Below, one piece after another: positions 53,201-59,696 of a stretch of 60,000 nt of DNA. The notes below the pieces were generated by a model that did no database searches, was not told the DNA's origin, and saw only the letters and a list, made by a program, of their open reading frames with translations. The position numbers and the translations under genes are program-made. Every line of letters starts with the position of its first letter. Positions within the stretch are counted from its first letter, which is position 1. The DNA is from Owenia fusiformis (Eukaryota; Annelida; Polychaeta; Sabellida; Oweniidae), in assembly GCA_903813345.2 (NCBI GenBank), contig CAIIXF020000001.1:52967885-53027884 (forward strand). Reading direction: 5' to 3'.

Positions 53201-54549
53201 AACAGAGTCTCCTTATCATCATTGTATACAGTTCCTAGAATCACTCTAAGGATATAATCGTCGTTCATTACATTCATATTACCTCTCGCTAAATTGAGTA
53301 AGGGTTTTCTAGCATCAGTAAAAGCTGGAGAAAGTAATCAAGAAATGCTTAACACTTTCTCTTTAAGATCACAAAAAATACAGAATTCTGATAAAGTTGT
53401 GTCACCCTCACGGCGTTTACTGTTAGAATATGTCAAGGTTAATAATTTGACCATCATTTTACACAGGTATAATACATTGGGGTTTTCTTTTGCGATCACC
53501 AACCATACATTCGGTTTTAGGATAGAAAAACGATCCTGTCACCACGTTTAGATTTTTATACATTAATGATGATAAAACAGTACAATAGTTGTGAAAACTC
53601 TTGACACGTCCGTAGACTACACTTCTAAATTCTTGTTTTGAAGGGATTTCTGCATTAAAAATCATGTTCTTAACATAGTCTATGAGGTTGTACTGCACAA
53701 CAGTATCCCACATTTGAGATAATGGAGATTTCAGACCTTGAGATGGTGATTTTAAATACATCATCCGTATTAACCTTTCTAAACATATGACCTTATAAAT
53801 ACAGCTTACAGGTAGCCTTAACAACATATACAGAAACATCAATCTATCACAGTCAATTTTTGCTTTAACAGACATCCATCCAAGCAGACTAGTGGCGACA
53901 GGGTCTGGCGTATTCTTTGGTAATGTCTGAATGCGTTTTCCGACCTCTTTGTGCAGACCTCTTTGTGCTTGCTCTTGATACTTATTCACTTGTTCTTTAT
54001 CAAAAGTCTAAAATTCCTTATACTATTATATACAGTTTTTATATGTGCTCATTTAAAATCTCCTGGTTTGCCTAATGTAATTGCAAAAGGCATGAAATAT
54101 TGTCCTGTTTGTTGATTGTGACAGGTTTATCTTATGTCCACTTAGAGTCTGTAGATCCAGTAGTGGATTTGTATTTTCTCCTAGGAGTATACTGTCAACT
54201 TTCGAGTAGAGCTCTTGTCTTTCCAGCTCAAAGAGACCACATGTATTAATATAGTGGTCGACATAATAACGCTATAAAGGATACAAACTAACAAACATAG
54301 ATAAGCCACACATGCTCAAAATGTTGTAAGATTTAGGTACTGTGAATACATTTTCATCAATTATGGGACATCCCTCGAGATGAAAGCACTAAAACACATA
54401 GGAAATTGAGTGTCATAGCTTGTTGTTGTTGTAATAGCTGTGTTCTTGGATGGCCAACTAGATTATAAACCTATAGTCTGTCTAGTGGTAAAAAAAAGTA
54501 AAATAATTTTTGAAAAACTTACATGCATATTTCTGTTCTTATCTGCCAT
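37894..54549 (-). CDS. KAT14: KAT14 (CSRP2BP/ATAC2), ATAC acetyltransferase complex subunit (whole coding span, 15 exons)
   Basis: Nuclear subunit of the ATAC (Ada2a-containing) histone acetyltransferase complex with a GNAT fold. Exons in order: 54523-54549, 50907-51033, 50272-50386, 49213-49496, 48805-48953, 46722-46883, 41962-42139, 41284-41551, 40887-41007, 40469-40633, 40037-40146, 39564-39650, 39174-39292, 38754-38802, 37894-38200. All phases fit; 2268 nt, 755 residues plus stop (human about 782). Seen: complete C4HC3 PHD finger at 28-75 (Cys 28, 30, 42, 45, His 50, Cys 53, 72, 75); conserved winged-type region 90-183 (FFRWKDHICGFIDKHW); acidic disordered middle 235-430; conserved YRVLDRFQ, YIRRDYE, YCYIRPQHIPSVNALARQFF; GNAT core with acetyl-CoA motif RGAGIG (684-689) and C terminus HAYFLRLRR. 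Start: ATG with Kozak-like CACAATGG at 54549. Confidence 0.96.
38600..38668 (-). repeat. Truncated GTGGTGACAT-family copy, minus strand
   Basis: Read on the minus strand: GTCACAAGTGGTGACATATT, GTTATATAGTCCCC, then GGCATTTGGCATTCGGCG. The 3' half is missing. Confidence 0.7.
38754..38802 (-). CDS. KAT14: KAT14 exon 14 (49-nt micro-exon)
   Basis: Residues 638-654, reading LSECLQYPDFSCVVLYR; vertebrates have LSECLQYPDFSVVVLYKK. Acceptor TTTGCAG, donor GTACAT, phase 1 in and phase 2 out. Too short to show up as an open frame, but required to bridge exons 13 and 15. Confidence 0.94.
39017..39140 (-). repeat. GTGGTGACAT-family copy, minus strand, partly CpG-intact
   Basis: Minus-strand reading contains GTTATCTCCGTTTTTTGTGA, then CGGCGGTCGGCGATCGGC, GTCTGTAACAAATGATGG and TGACATTTTGCATG. 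It retains several CpGs. It lies about 30 bp from the donor of KAT14 exon 13. Confidence 0.75.
39174..39292 (-). CDS. KAT14: KAT14 exon 13
   Basis: Residues 598-638, reading PPIDYCYIRPQHIPSVNALA then RQFFWPGID, the start of the GNAT domain. Acceptor TTTGTAG, donor GTAAGT, phase 1 out. Confidence 0.96.
39564..39650 (-). CDS. KAT14: KAT14 exon 12
   Basis: Residues 569-598, MLKPYIRRDYESQPIKMRLL then QEIISYPN; vertebrates have ILKPYIRRDYETKPPKLQLL. Acceptor TTGTAG, donor GTAAGT. Confidence 0.95.
40037..40146 (-). CDS. KAT14: KAT14 exon 11
   Basis: Residues 533-569, including ISFINRLIGTDDEQLESIRS then PYTAR, matching the vertebrate FLYRLVGSED and SPYTSR. Acceptor TTTTAG, donor GTGAGC, phase 2 out. 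Confidence 0.93.
40469..40633 (-). CDS. KAT14: KAT14 exon 10
   Basis: Residues 478-532, IKREKGQALFDIDAEMYRLT ... DYRVLDRFQ, matching vertebrate LFDLD and DFRILDRYQ. Acceptor TTTCAG, donor GTGAGA, phase 0. Confidence 0.93.
40793..40837. mobile_element. 45-bp minimal mariner-type remnant with TA flanks
   Basis: CAGGGTGACCAGACCC at the left and GGGACACCCTG at the right are bounded by TA on both sides. Only the two ends survive, consistent with an extreme internal deletion. Confidence 0.45.
40887..41007 (-). CDS. KAT14: KAT14 exon 9
   Basis: Residues 437-477, KYMPVSLHEERQLLRRLQN ... RFRQKLKVRQ, matching vertebrate RYTPVSIYEEKLLLKRLE and KLIVRQ. Acceptor ACATAG, donor GTGAGT, phase 0 out. Confidence 0.94.
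41284..41551 (-). CDS. KAT14: KAT14 exon 8 (acidic linker)
   Basis: Residues 348-437, acidic and Ser-rich (KESDSDSDMSSIDVAPP), ending AVPPPKPPPI. Weakly conserved; included on frame and splice signals (acceptor TCTACAG, donor GTAAGT). Confidence 0.88.
41962..42139 (-). CDS. KAT14: KAT14 exon 7 (acidic linker)
   Basis: Residues 289-348, LPDLLLHDEEDGDMDSDFEV then DPCGMTPP, resembling the vertebrate HDDDEMEGDG...DPGM region. Acceptor ACATCAG, donor GTAAGT, phase 1 out. Confidence 0.9.
44100..44480 (+). repeat. Imperfect repeats upstream of the element's protein
   Basis: GAGTGATTTTGGACAGTGGT plus TCCAGACAGTGCGG recurs at about 44147, 44214 and 44393, with other shared blocks (AAGGTAGGTGAT, AATACAC). 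Could be the element's 5' leader or promoter. Confidence 0.6.
44635..45240 (+). CDS. Zinc-binding-type protein of the long-TIR element, probably truncated
   Basis: 201 residues starting MSERSLRKRSSALAIG. At 36-39 it has CLFC, then a Ser/Thr-Lys-rich linker, and near 91-101 WYHNTCRRNYL, so Cys-x2-Cys and His-x3-Cys can form a zinc site. I recall similar N-terminal modules in large uncharacterised repeat-encoded proteins of cnidarians and molluscs, but cannot name the family. Similarity to such proteins seems to stop after about LSVRYKDDL (near 177), and the last 24 residues are hydrophobic and atypical, which suggests a deletion joint or an unspliced donor. Function unknown; DNA binding for transposition would be a guess. 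Confidence 0.6.
   Translation: MSERSLRKRSSALAIGEECHSKKLRQSNLFEQNKCLFCEKDLKYLKGNTKESLTKCQTDNASTSIINAVKAQEDWTLHAKIGGRCLISAEAWYHNTCRRNYLCKKVQTIHEEEKVLITSFDFICKHIDEHILQTDGVETLEHVHELYQAHMKENNLSDHNPKYKQLFLKNKLSVRYKDDLCCNLLLIAFHLSIIKLYFIEI
45415..45505 (-). repeat. Fragment of the CGTC-rich repeat family
   Basis: On the minus strand it reads TTATTATCCCAACGAACGAA, GTTCGGTAGGGATATAG, CCTCCGTCCGTCCGTC, then CAAGATGGCCGCCGC, matching the start of the repeat at 20318. It lies inside the long-TIR element. Confidence 0.7.
46722..46883 (-). CDS. KAT14: KAT14 exon 6 (disordered linker)
   Basis: Residues 235-288, ESKKDSTDRTRGSRESLDKG and onward, Ser/Thr/Lys-rich. Not conserved; supported by acceptor GTTATAG, donor GTTAGT and an exact 54-codon fit. 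Confidence 0.8.
47341..48377. mobile_element. Mariner-type element in KAT14 intron 5
   Basis: Ends CAGGGTGATCATTAAGTTCT and, inverted, CAGGGTGATCACTAAGTTCT; similarity continues into GGGAATT. TA flanks both sides (47339-47340 and 48378-48379). Minus-strand remnants around 47690-47760 read LQGMPKGGLEHIFMD and then hit stops, resembling the end of mariner transposases, so it is an inactive derivative. Confidence 0.8.
48805..48953 (-). CDS. KAT14: KAT14 exon 5
   Basis: Residues 185-234, basic; VVKLEGLRSRRSRSSYQAAI then ELKAKR aligns with vertebrate TVEGLRKRASRNPVESAMELKEKR. Acceptor TTCCAG, donor GTAAAT, phase 0 out. Confidence 0.93.
49213..49496 (-). CDS. KAT14: KAT14 exon 4 (winged-helix-like region)
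   Basis: Residues 90-185, including LQVVILALYNLQLTKQGKG, FFRWKDHICGFIDKHW, TTWQGTVAGVLSTGSPHYF and AGWWRL, all conserved with vertebrate KAT14. Acceptor TTTTAG, donor GTAGGT, phase 1 out. Confidence 0.96.
50272..50386 (-). CDS. KAT14: KAT14 exon 3 (second half of the PHD finger)
   Basis: Residues 52-90, GCLKKILPTSLSGDVLFNLT then CSSCSANGEEHISRPKLQW. Vertebrates have GDNFFRFTCSDCSADGKEQY. Gives zinc ligands Cys53, Cys72 and Cys75. Acceptor TTTAAG, donor GTAACT, phase 2 out. Confidence 0.93.
50907..51033 (-). CDS. KAT14: KAT14 exon 2 (first half of the PHD finger)
   Basis: Residues 10-52, with CYCDNTTMDDQMLQCKTCKH then NFHK, giving ligands Cys28, Cys30, Cys42, Cys45 and His50. Acceptor TGTGTAG, donor GTACAA, phase 1 out. 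Confidence 0.92.
51263..51321. repeat. Perfect 59-bp palindrome
   Basis: Two exact 29-nt arms around a single A: GAGAAAAAAACTTATGTGGG starts the left arm and its complement ends the right arm. No mismatches. Lies in KAT14 intron 1. Confidence 0.92.
52109..52220. repeat. 112-bp inverted repeat with a short loop
   Basis: Arms of about 51 nt (52109-52159 and 52170-52220) around CAATCACACT, with few mismatches. Outer end TTCGGAATTTTGATGCAATC and its complement. Could be a small foldback MITE or, if transcribed, a long hairpin RNA. Confidence 0.88.
53130..53989 (-). pseudogene. LINE ORF2 C-terminal (post-RT) fragment
   Basis: Minus-strand frame from 53989 reads GKRIQTLPKNTPDPVATSLL then GWMSVKAKIDCDRLMFLYML, the pattern of post-reverse-transcriptase regions in animal non-LTR elements. 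The frame breaks near 53459; a second piece at about 53145-53280 reads LGTVYNDDKETLLLIAMHVY then ELHRHRQFLVDK, the usual end of such proteins. 5' truncated and frameshifted, so inactive. Confidence 0.6.
54053..54255 (-). pseudogene. LINE RNase H-tail fragment
   Basis: Reads CGLFELERQELYSKVDSILL then GENTNPLLDLQ, and ends IFHAFCNYIRQTRRF and a stop. It aligns with the end of the LINE protein at 55146-56300 (LFQDQREELLARIDTILLGE ... LHRYLQNTKRF). A short relic of a related element on the same strand. Confidence 0.7.
54523..54549 (-). CDS. KAT14: KAT14 exon 1 (coding part)
   Basis: Codes MADKNRNMH with start context CACAATGG and donor GTAAGT, phase 0, joining exon 2 in frame. Only nine codons; chosen because it is the single good ATG-donor pair upstream of exon 2 and lies in a promoter-like region. 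Other first exons are possible. Confidence 0.72.
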
Positions 54550-54860
54550 TGTGGCCGATCTTAATATTATGTATGATTCGAAACTTAGACCCTTAATAAT
54601 ACAAGAATATCCTGTTCATGTTAAATCCGCCATAAATTTATTACTGTCATAATCATTGTTTTTTCCCAAAAACTTCAAAATTTCATGGCGGCTGACATCT
54701 TGGATCTCGAGCTTTAATTATCATCTCGCGAGATCTAGACTACTTAGAAAATCTACTTCCGTGTTAGTTTGTAAAGTTTAGTTCCTTTCGTTTATCGTTG
54801 ATATTTGACGCTATTGGCCATGGTTTTATGTTGATACCATCAAAGACTGTAGTTTTGAAG
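54550..54860. promoter_or_regulatory. Probable shared promoter of KAT14 (-) and the SH2 gene (+)
   Basis: Contains the 10-bp palindrome TCTCGCGAGA at 54724-54733, a known core-promoter element of housekeeping genes in animals, and a YY1-like ATGGCGGC at 54685-54692. KAT14 coding starts just left at 54549; on the right a GTAAGC donor at 54861 would end a non-coding first exon (about 54740-54860) for the plus-strand gene. Transcription starts were not determined. Confidence 0.55.
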
Positions 54861-54865
54861 GTAAG

Positions 54866-56303
54866 CTTATCTTCTTCTTCTTCTTGATCCTTTTAAGTGT
54901 CCGTGTGACACTATTGGCACTATAATGCTGCCTTTGGACACTGGTTACTCAGTTATTCACTTCGGTACTATTATCACTTATACTTTTCACTTATACTTTG
55001 CTAAGTTGGAGAGAGAGCGCTAAGAATATATTATTTCAATATTATGACGGTAGTAGAAATATAGTTAATCCTGTATTAAGTTGTAAAAGAGTCACTATCT
55101 CATGAGTTTGGTATAGAGTCACTGTCTCTTTCTTATTTTGTTTGCTTAAAATCTTTTTGTATTTTGCAGATAGCGATGCAGCGCTTCTGTGATTGTTCTG
55201 TTGGTGGGTCCGTTGATGTTTGTGTTTAGGCCTAGTATGAGTTGTAGGTCTATGATTTGCGGGTGTTGTTCTCCTAGTAAGATAGTGTCGATGCGAGCAA
55301 GTAGTTCCTCCCTTTGGTCCTGGAATAAGGAGCAGTCAAATATAAAATGGTGTATTGACTCGGGGACCATACAATGAGTACAATTAGGGGACTTATTCTC
55401 AGGGTTTAGCTTTGAGAGATGTTTGTTAAGTTGTGTGTGCCCAGACATAAATTGGTTTGTTAATACTCTATTGTACCTATTTCCTACCTGAACGCTTAAA
55501 CTTTTGGTTTTGATCTTAGGGACCAGGTTTTGAATGAAACTCACTTTACTAGAGTTCTCAAATCTGGACTGCCATTTGTGAGTGCAGCCATTTTTAATCT
55601 TATTATAAGCTGTAGTCTTTGTGATGTTGGTCTCCGTGAGCTGTTTGGCATTTTCAGCTGCCTTCTTGGCCATCTTGTCTGCTAGTTCGTTGCCTTCTGT
55701 GCCCTGGTGTCCAGGTACCCAGTAGACTTGGATGGTTTTATGTTGCTGTATAAGGGTTTTACAGGCTTTGCGAATTTCGAGTATATCAGTTGTAATTCCT
55801 TTTAAGTTAGTGGTTAAGAAGGCTGATATTATTGCCGGTTGACAATCTGATAGTAGTGTAATATCAGGGCTTGTGGTGGCTGAGGTGAGGAATTCCAGTG
55901 CCAATTTCAATGCATGAATTTCGCCGATATAGTTGTTGCCAATCTTAGAGGTTGGTGATTCGATGCATATTGGGGAGGAAGACAGGCCTTGTTGGTAGAT
56001 GATTGCTGCTGCCCCTGTTGGCCCTGGGTTCCCCAGTGATGAACCATCTGTGAAAACTATAGTGTCTTTATCTGGTTTTGAGGAAAGTATGTTGACTATA
56101 TTGTCACTCTGTGATTGTTTAGAGTTCTTGAAGTCCTCCACATGGACTTTGACAAGTGGTAGTTTAAAAGTTTCAATGTTTTCGTTGTGGTAGATGTGTT
56201 TGTAATAACTCTCCTGAGAGGTTGGGCAGTTATACAGTCGTAATCTTGCTGCTAGGATGTTAAAGCAGGAGGGTTTGCGTTCTAGCGTAGATGACTGGGC
56301 TTA
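54866..56303 (-). mobile_element. 5'-truncated LINE with RNase H domain
   Basis: Minus-strand insertion in the first intron of the SH2 gene. It carries the end of ORF2, a 3'UTR of about 280 bp, and ends in an AAGAAG microsatellite tail (TCTTCTTCTTCTTCTT at about 54869-54886), about 10 bp from the GTAAGC donor at 54861. The 5' end is lost at about 56300, typical of aborted target-primed reverse transcription. Confidence 0.75.
55146..56300 (-). CDS. LINE ORF2 C-terminal part with intact RNase H (truncated)
   Basis: Open frame of about 384 codons plus stop, read from 56300 without a native start. RNase H type I acidic residues are all visible: Asp in FTDGSS, Glu in GEIHAL, Asp in SDCQPA, Asp in GNELADK. 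Downstream is a Cys/His motif NCTHC...HHFIFDC typical of the end of such ORFs, then HRYLQNTKRF. RT and endonuclease are absent. In a complete element this domain removes the RNA strand of the cDNA hybrid; this copy cannot move by itself. Confidence 0.82.
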   Translation of the reverse strand, partial: AQSSTLERKPSCFNILAARLRLYNCPTSQESYYKHIYHNENIETFKLPLVKVHVEDFKNSKQSQSDNIVNILSSKPDKDTIVFTDGSSLGNPGPTGAAAIIYQQGLSSSPICIESPTSKIGNNYIGEIHALKLALEFLTSATTSPDITLLSDCQPAIISAFLTTNLKGITTDILEIRKACKTLIQQHKTIQVYWVPGHQGTEGNELADKMAKKAAENAKQLTETNITKTTAYNKIKNGCTHKWQSRFENSSKVSFIQNLVPKIKTKSLSVQVGNRYNRVLTNQFMSGHTQLNKHLSKLNPENKSPNCTHCMVPESIHHFIFDCSLFQDQREELLARIDTILLGEQHPQIIDLQLILGLNTNINGPTNRTITEALHRYLQNTKRF

Positions 56304-56489
56304 TTAATTTTAGCAATGGCAGTTTTGTACGATTTACTTTCAATCACAACATGAACATAATATTGACGTCGCGTTGTAATGACAACTTCTCCCTTGAAAA
56401 ATAGTGAGTGCAAACTGTATTTATTCTTTCTAGTTGGAGAATATAATAAATTACCACTGCTCTTCCAGGATCGGCCAAAAGATGGCAAG

Positions 56490-56720
56490 TGTTGATATAA
56501 GTTCCCACAAGCATTGTAACAGATAGCCCCCTCCCTTACTGTTGTAACTACACTTGGGCATGTCCTTCGGGGAGCTATAGTGTACCGAGCCAGATACTAG
56601 ACTCGAAAGAGAGTGTGCTAAATTCAATGCCCCGTACGGGAATCGAACCCAGGACCTTCCGTTCTCGAGTCAGATGCTCTACCCCTGATCCATAAGGCTA
56701 GCCACTACAGATGAGACTGT
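56490..56720 (-). mobile_element. Probable tRNA-derived SINE
   Basis: Minus strand shows a Pol III A box TGGATCAGGGGTAGAGCA (56675-56692) and B box GGTTCGATTCC (56639-56649), with an anticodon-like loop CTCGAGA between. The acceptor stem and part of the anticodon stem do not pair, so it is not a working tRNA gene. Sequence beyond the head (56490-56627) would be the SINE body; its end is not clear. Confidence 0.5.
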
Positions 56721-57090
56721 AGTAGCGACTTGCTATCGAAGGTCATTACACTGTTGAAAGCCCATGTCCTTACCTATTTCATGGGCATTCAAGCCCATGC
56801 CTATTTCAGAGGGTGGCCTGATCTGATTATTCAGCCTTTGCTCCCCAAATATTGTCCGCCAAGTAATTGTGATGGCCGAAACAGAAATACTGGATTTGGC
56901 TGCTTACTTTATATCTCTAAATGTTCCTAACATATCAGTTCCCTAACCTTTGCCTGAAAAACTATGGAAAGTTCCTGTGCATCTGTGCCAATCAAGACTT
57001 CTTTTTATTGGTCGAGGTGACAGCAGCTGACTTCAGTATTTCAGTTTGTATGCGTGTAAAGCTGAATATCAGAATCAGTGAGCAGCCTTT

Positions 57091-57174
57091 GACATAGGTA
57101 ACCCCCCACTCTCTATGTATGAACCAATTAAAATAATATTATTTAATACATAGAGAGTGGGGTGACTATATGTC
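57091..57174. repeat. 84-bp palindromic element
   Basis: Arms GACATAGGTAACCCCCCACT plus CTCTATGTAT and, inverted, ATACATAGAGAGTGGGGTGA then CTATATGTC, around an AT-only loop. A few mismatches. Probably a foldback MITE. Confidence 0.75.
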
Positions 57175-57715
57175 TAATGCCTGTGCAAGTTCCTGTGCGA
57201 CACAGTCAATCGCAGTTTGATTTGGGCAAGCCCAAATCAGTTGTTATTTTCTTCCTAGTACTTTAGATGTAAAATCATAAAAGTAAGCACAAATCAAATT
57301 GCAATTGACAGTGATTGACGATGTGATGTTCAATGAGCCTTCATTTTGTTGCGACAATTTTGACAATCATTGAATACCCTGTGTCATAAAACTGAAGCTT
57401 TTACCCCCTCCGCTTGTTGTTTAGTTTACGGATAGTGGAAAATTCTCAACCAATATACTCCTAAAGTGATTACATGTAGTATATAGTGCATACATTTTGT
57501 ATAATATGTAACTCTTGGATATAACATTATCTACAAGTTATTAATGTGTTTTCAAATTGTACAAGTGCCACTTCTCCTGTTCTCTCTCTCTCTCTCTGAA
57601 AAGGCAGCCAGTATGAGTAATGTAAGAGAAGATAAGAAAAGTGCTTCTTGAAGCATATATACAAGTACATCAGGCCTTTATCAGCTAGCTTTCATCAAAG
57701 GGGAGTTTGAATATA

Positions 57716-58781
57716 CGGGGGTTGTCCCAGAAGTAATGCACTATATGGTCTAACTTTCTTTAATATTCTTCAATTCAGCTGAAATTTTGTGTATATAACA
57801 ATTGAAGTTTTATCTATTATATCCTGAAGTTTCAACATCCAACATTAATATTTAGTCTTAATATGGTTGCTATAACAACATGGGGGTAGGGGTGGGCGGG
57901 GCAGGTACCAATTTTTCTAATTATAAAAAGATCTAAATTGTTATTTTATTAATATTTCTTTCCTTTAAATGGTCAAAATGTTTGGGAAATTGTTAAATTT
58001 ATTCAGTATGATGTTAACCAAGTACGAATAATGACATTTAGCACTGTGATGGCATAATACCACATTTCAATAGTCACGAATTCAAGTACAGTCACAGTCA
58101 AGAAATTGCAAAAATGGCAGCAATTCTCACCTGATAACAGAAGGCCTTGCATTTGGTGGCCTAATTTCATACTTCACTTGGACTCACAGCCAAGCATAAC
58201 AATGCTACCATGAAGAAAGTATATAAGGAGTATGTACCAGATAGAACTATAATTATGGGGTGGCAGAAGAGATTTAAAAGAGACGATTTGACCCTGTATG
58301 ACAACTCCAAACATGGGAGGCAAAAACTCCACAAGTCACAGTGGAAGAAATTTCCGAGAGTGTTTGACCTGACAGGCTTCAAAAGTACATAACATGCAAA
58401 GAGCAATATTTTGAGAAAATGTGAAATGGGACACTGTGCAATATACATCCATCAAATCTAGGATGTGCTCATGATAATTTAGTATCTTAAAATGTATTTT
58501 TGAGCATACATTTTATAGCTACACTAAATGGTATATGCTGATTAATTGTTTCATATTTTCAATTTTTCATTCCTTTTGACGTGACTGTATAACCTGCCCC
58601 GCCCTACCCAAACTCACCAACTTGATCTTATTATAACATCAATATAGTTTTACCAGTCAACATGAAATTTTTTAGAATAATCAAAATGTCTCTCAGGAAC
58701 ATTTACTGAAAATTTCATGGGAAAATATCAATTATTGATAAAGTTAGAGCATATAGTGCATTACTTCTGGGACAACCCTCG
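57716..58781. mobile_element. Mariner-type element with transposase N-terminal remnant
   Basis: Ends CGGGGGTTGTCCCAGAAGTA and, inverted, CGAGGGTTGTCCCAGAAGTA, continuing through ATGCACTATATG. TA flanks both ends (57714-57715 and 58782-58783). An internal plus-strand piece at 58210-58330 reads MKKVYKEYVPDRTIIMGWQK then RFKRDDLTLYDNSKHGRQK, like the helix-turn-helix start of mariner transposases; the DDE region is missing. Confidence 0.82.
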
Positions 58782-59404
58782 TATATGATGTATCTTGTAG
58801 TCTGAAACTCCGAAGGAAGGAACAGAACAACAGATGTTTTCTAGAGCTGCCTGTTTGGAGGATATTAGTGGCATGATAAATTTTCCTTGCATACTTTTTA
58901 ATTGCATATCAGACAGATCAATGAATGATATCTGGTTTTAAGATTGTTGACAATGCCAAACTCTTACAAAGAATAGTTTTAATATATATATACAGTTAAG
59001 GTTTCAAAATGTGAGTCCATGGAAGAGAGAAAAAGTGTTCACTTTGAGAGGTATTTGGATTAGAGAGATGTTCGTACTGGTTCAACTTTATATCTCATTG
59101 GTCAGTTGATCTCTATAATTGATTTGCTTGACACTGTACGGGCCTAGATCGAAGGTAAGCTCCAACTGTCTCATGGCATAAGTGTGAAGCTAATAGAATG
59201 CCATGATTTCTCATGATGGCATGAGGGAGATGCAACAATATATATTAGGTTCTCATTTAACTGAGCATCTAACATGTCTTAGGATTTACTTACACATATA
59301 GTAAATAAAAAGTGCAACTGCATTTTTGATGAATTCATAATTAAGTTCATACCTTTACCATTAGTTGATTATGAGTCACGACACATCAGTTCTTTTATTT
59401 GCAG

Positions 59405-59523
59405 TTGAAGTAACAGTAGAGAAAAGTCAACTCATGAATACTCAGCCGTAAGATGTAAAATGAACTTAATATAATCCAGAAATATACAGAGAGGGATTAT
59501 ACATTGGATAACTGTCGCCGAAA
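59405..59523 (+). other. 5'UTR part of the SH2 gene's first coding exon
   Basis: Acceptor TTATTTGCAG ends at 59404. The sequence from there to the ATG at 59524 has stops in all plus-strand frames and fits a spliced leader region. A plausible upstream exon ends at the donor at 54861. Confidence 0.55.
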
Positions 59524-59696
59524 ATGGCAGGTCAGTCCTTCCCTCCCGCCAAGAAGAACTACTTTTGGGGCAGAATTTCACGGGATGATTCCGAATTGGA
59601 GCTAAAGAGAGGAGGTTTCACTGAAGGAAAATTCTTGCTTAGGGAAAGCATATCCACACCTGGGAACTATGTCATATCCATCGTGCATAATAACAA
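59524..59696 (+). CDS. SH2-domain protein, SYK/SHARK-type tyrosine kinase N terminus (first coding exon, partial)
   Basis: Codes MAGQSFPPAKKNYFWGRISR, then DDSELELKRGGFTEGKFLLR and ESISTPGNYVISIVHNN, ending at donor GTAAGG in phase 2. FLLRES with its Arg is the phosphotyrosine-binding strand of SH2 domains, and YFWGRISR is the usual SH2 opening. A domain starting about 13 residues from the N terminus and of the GG-F-EG-FLLRES form is most like the first SH2 of SYK, ZAP70 and SHARK kinases, which couple immune or phagocytic receptors to signalling. The rest of the gene lies outside the window, so another SH2 protein is possible. Confidence 0.8.

Larger units (their letters stand above)
52949..54288. 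mobile_element. Block of LINE tails bounded by a 27-nt inverted repeat
   Basis: GTTTGTATCCTTTATAGCGT plus TATAATG at 52949-52975 recurs inverted at 54262-54288 with one mismatch. Between them lie, on the minus strand, the C terminus of an RNase H-bearing LINE (54053-54255) followed by a different LINE tail (53130-53989). The inverted ends suggest a DNA-transposon-like or rearranged composite. Confidence 0.6.
51034..54522. other. KAT14 intron 1 (3.5 kb)
   Basis: Contains two long palindromes (51263-51321 and 52109-52220) and an inverted-repeat-bounded block with LINE tails (52949-54288). 51330-52100 and 52230-52940 hold nothing I can name. Confidence 0.6.
54861..59404. other. First intron of the SH2 gene (inferred)
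   Basis: Holds the LINE (54866-56303), a SINE-like unit (56490-56720), a palindromic element (57091-57174) and a mariner-type element (57716-58781). 58790-59400 has nothing recognisable. Confidence 0.45.

Noticed and set aside
54840-54860. Plus-strand coding start (ATG TTG ATA ...) running into the GTAAGC donor
   Set aside because: It would have to join the leader at 59405, which has stops before the SH2 start at 59524, so this exon is more likely non-coding.
56282-56488. Minus-strand frame of 68 codons upstream of the LINE protein
   Set aside because: It is in another frame and resembles neither LINE ORF2 nor any protein I know; a chance frame or part of the neighbouring repeat.
56627-56712. 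Functional tRNA gene on the minus strand
   Set aside because: A and B boxes are present but the acceptor stem does not pair and the anticodon stem has mismatches; a SINE head fits better.
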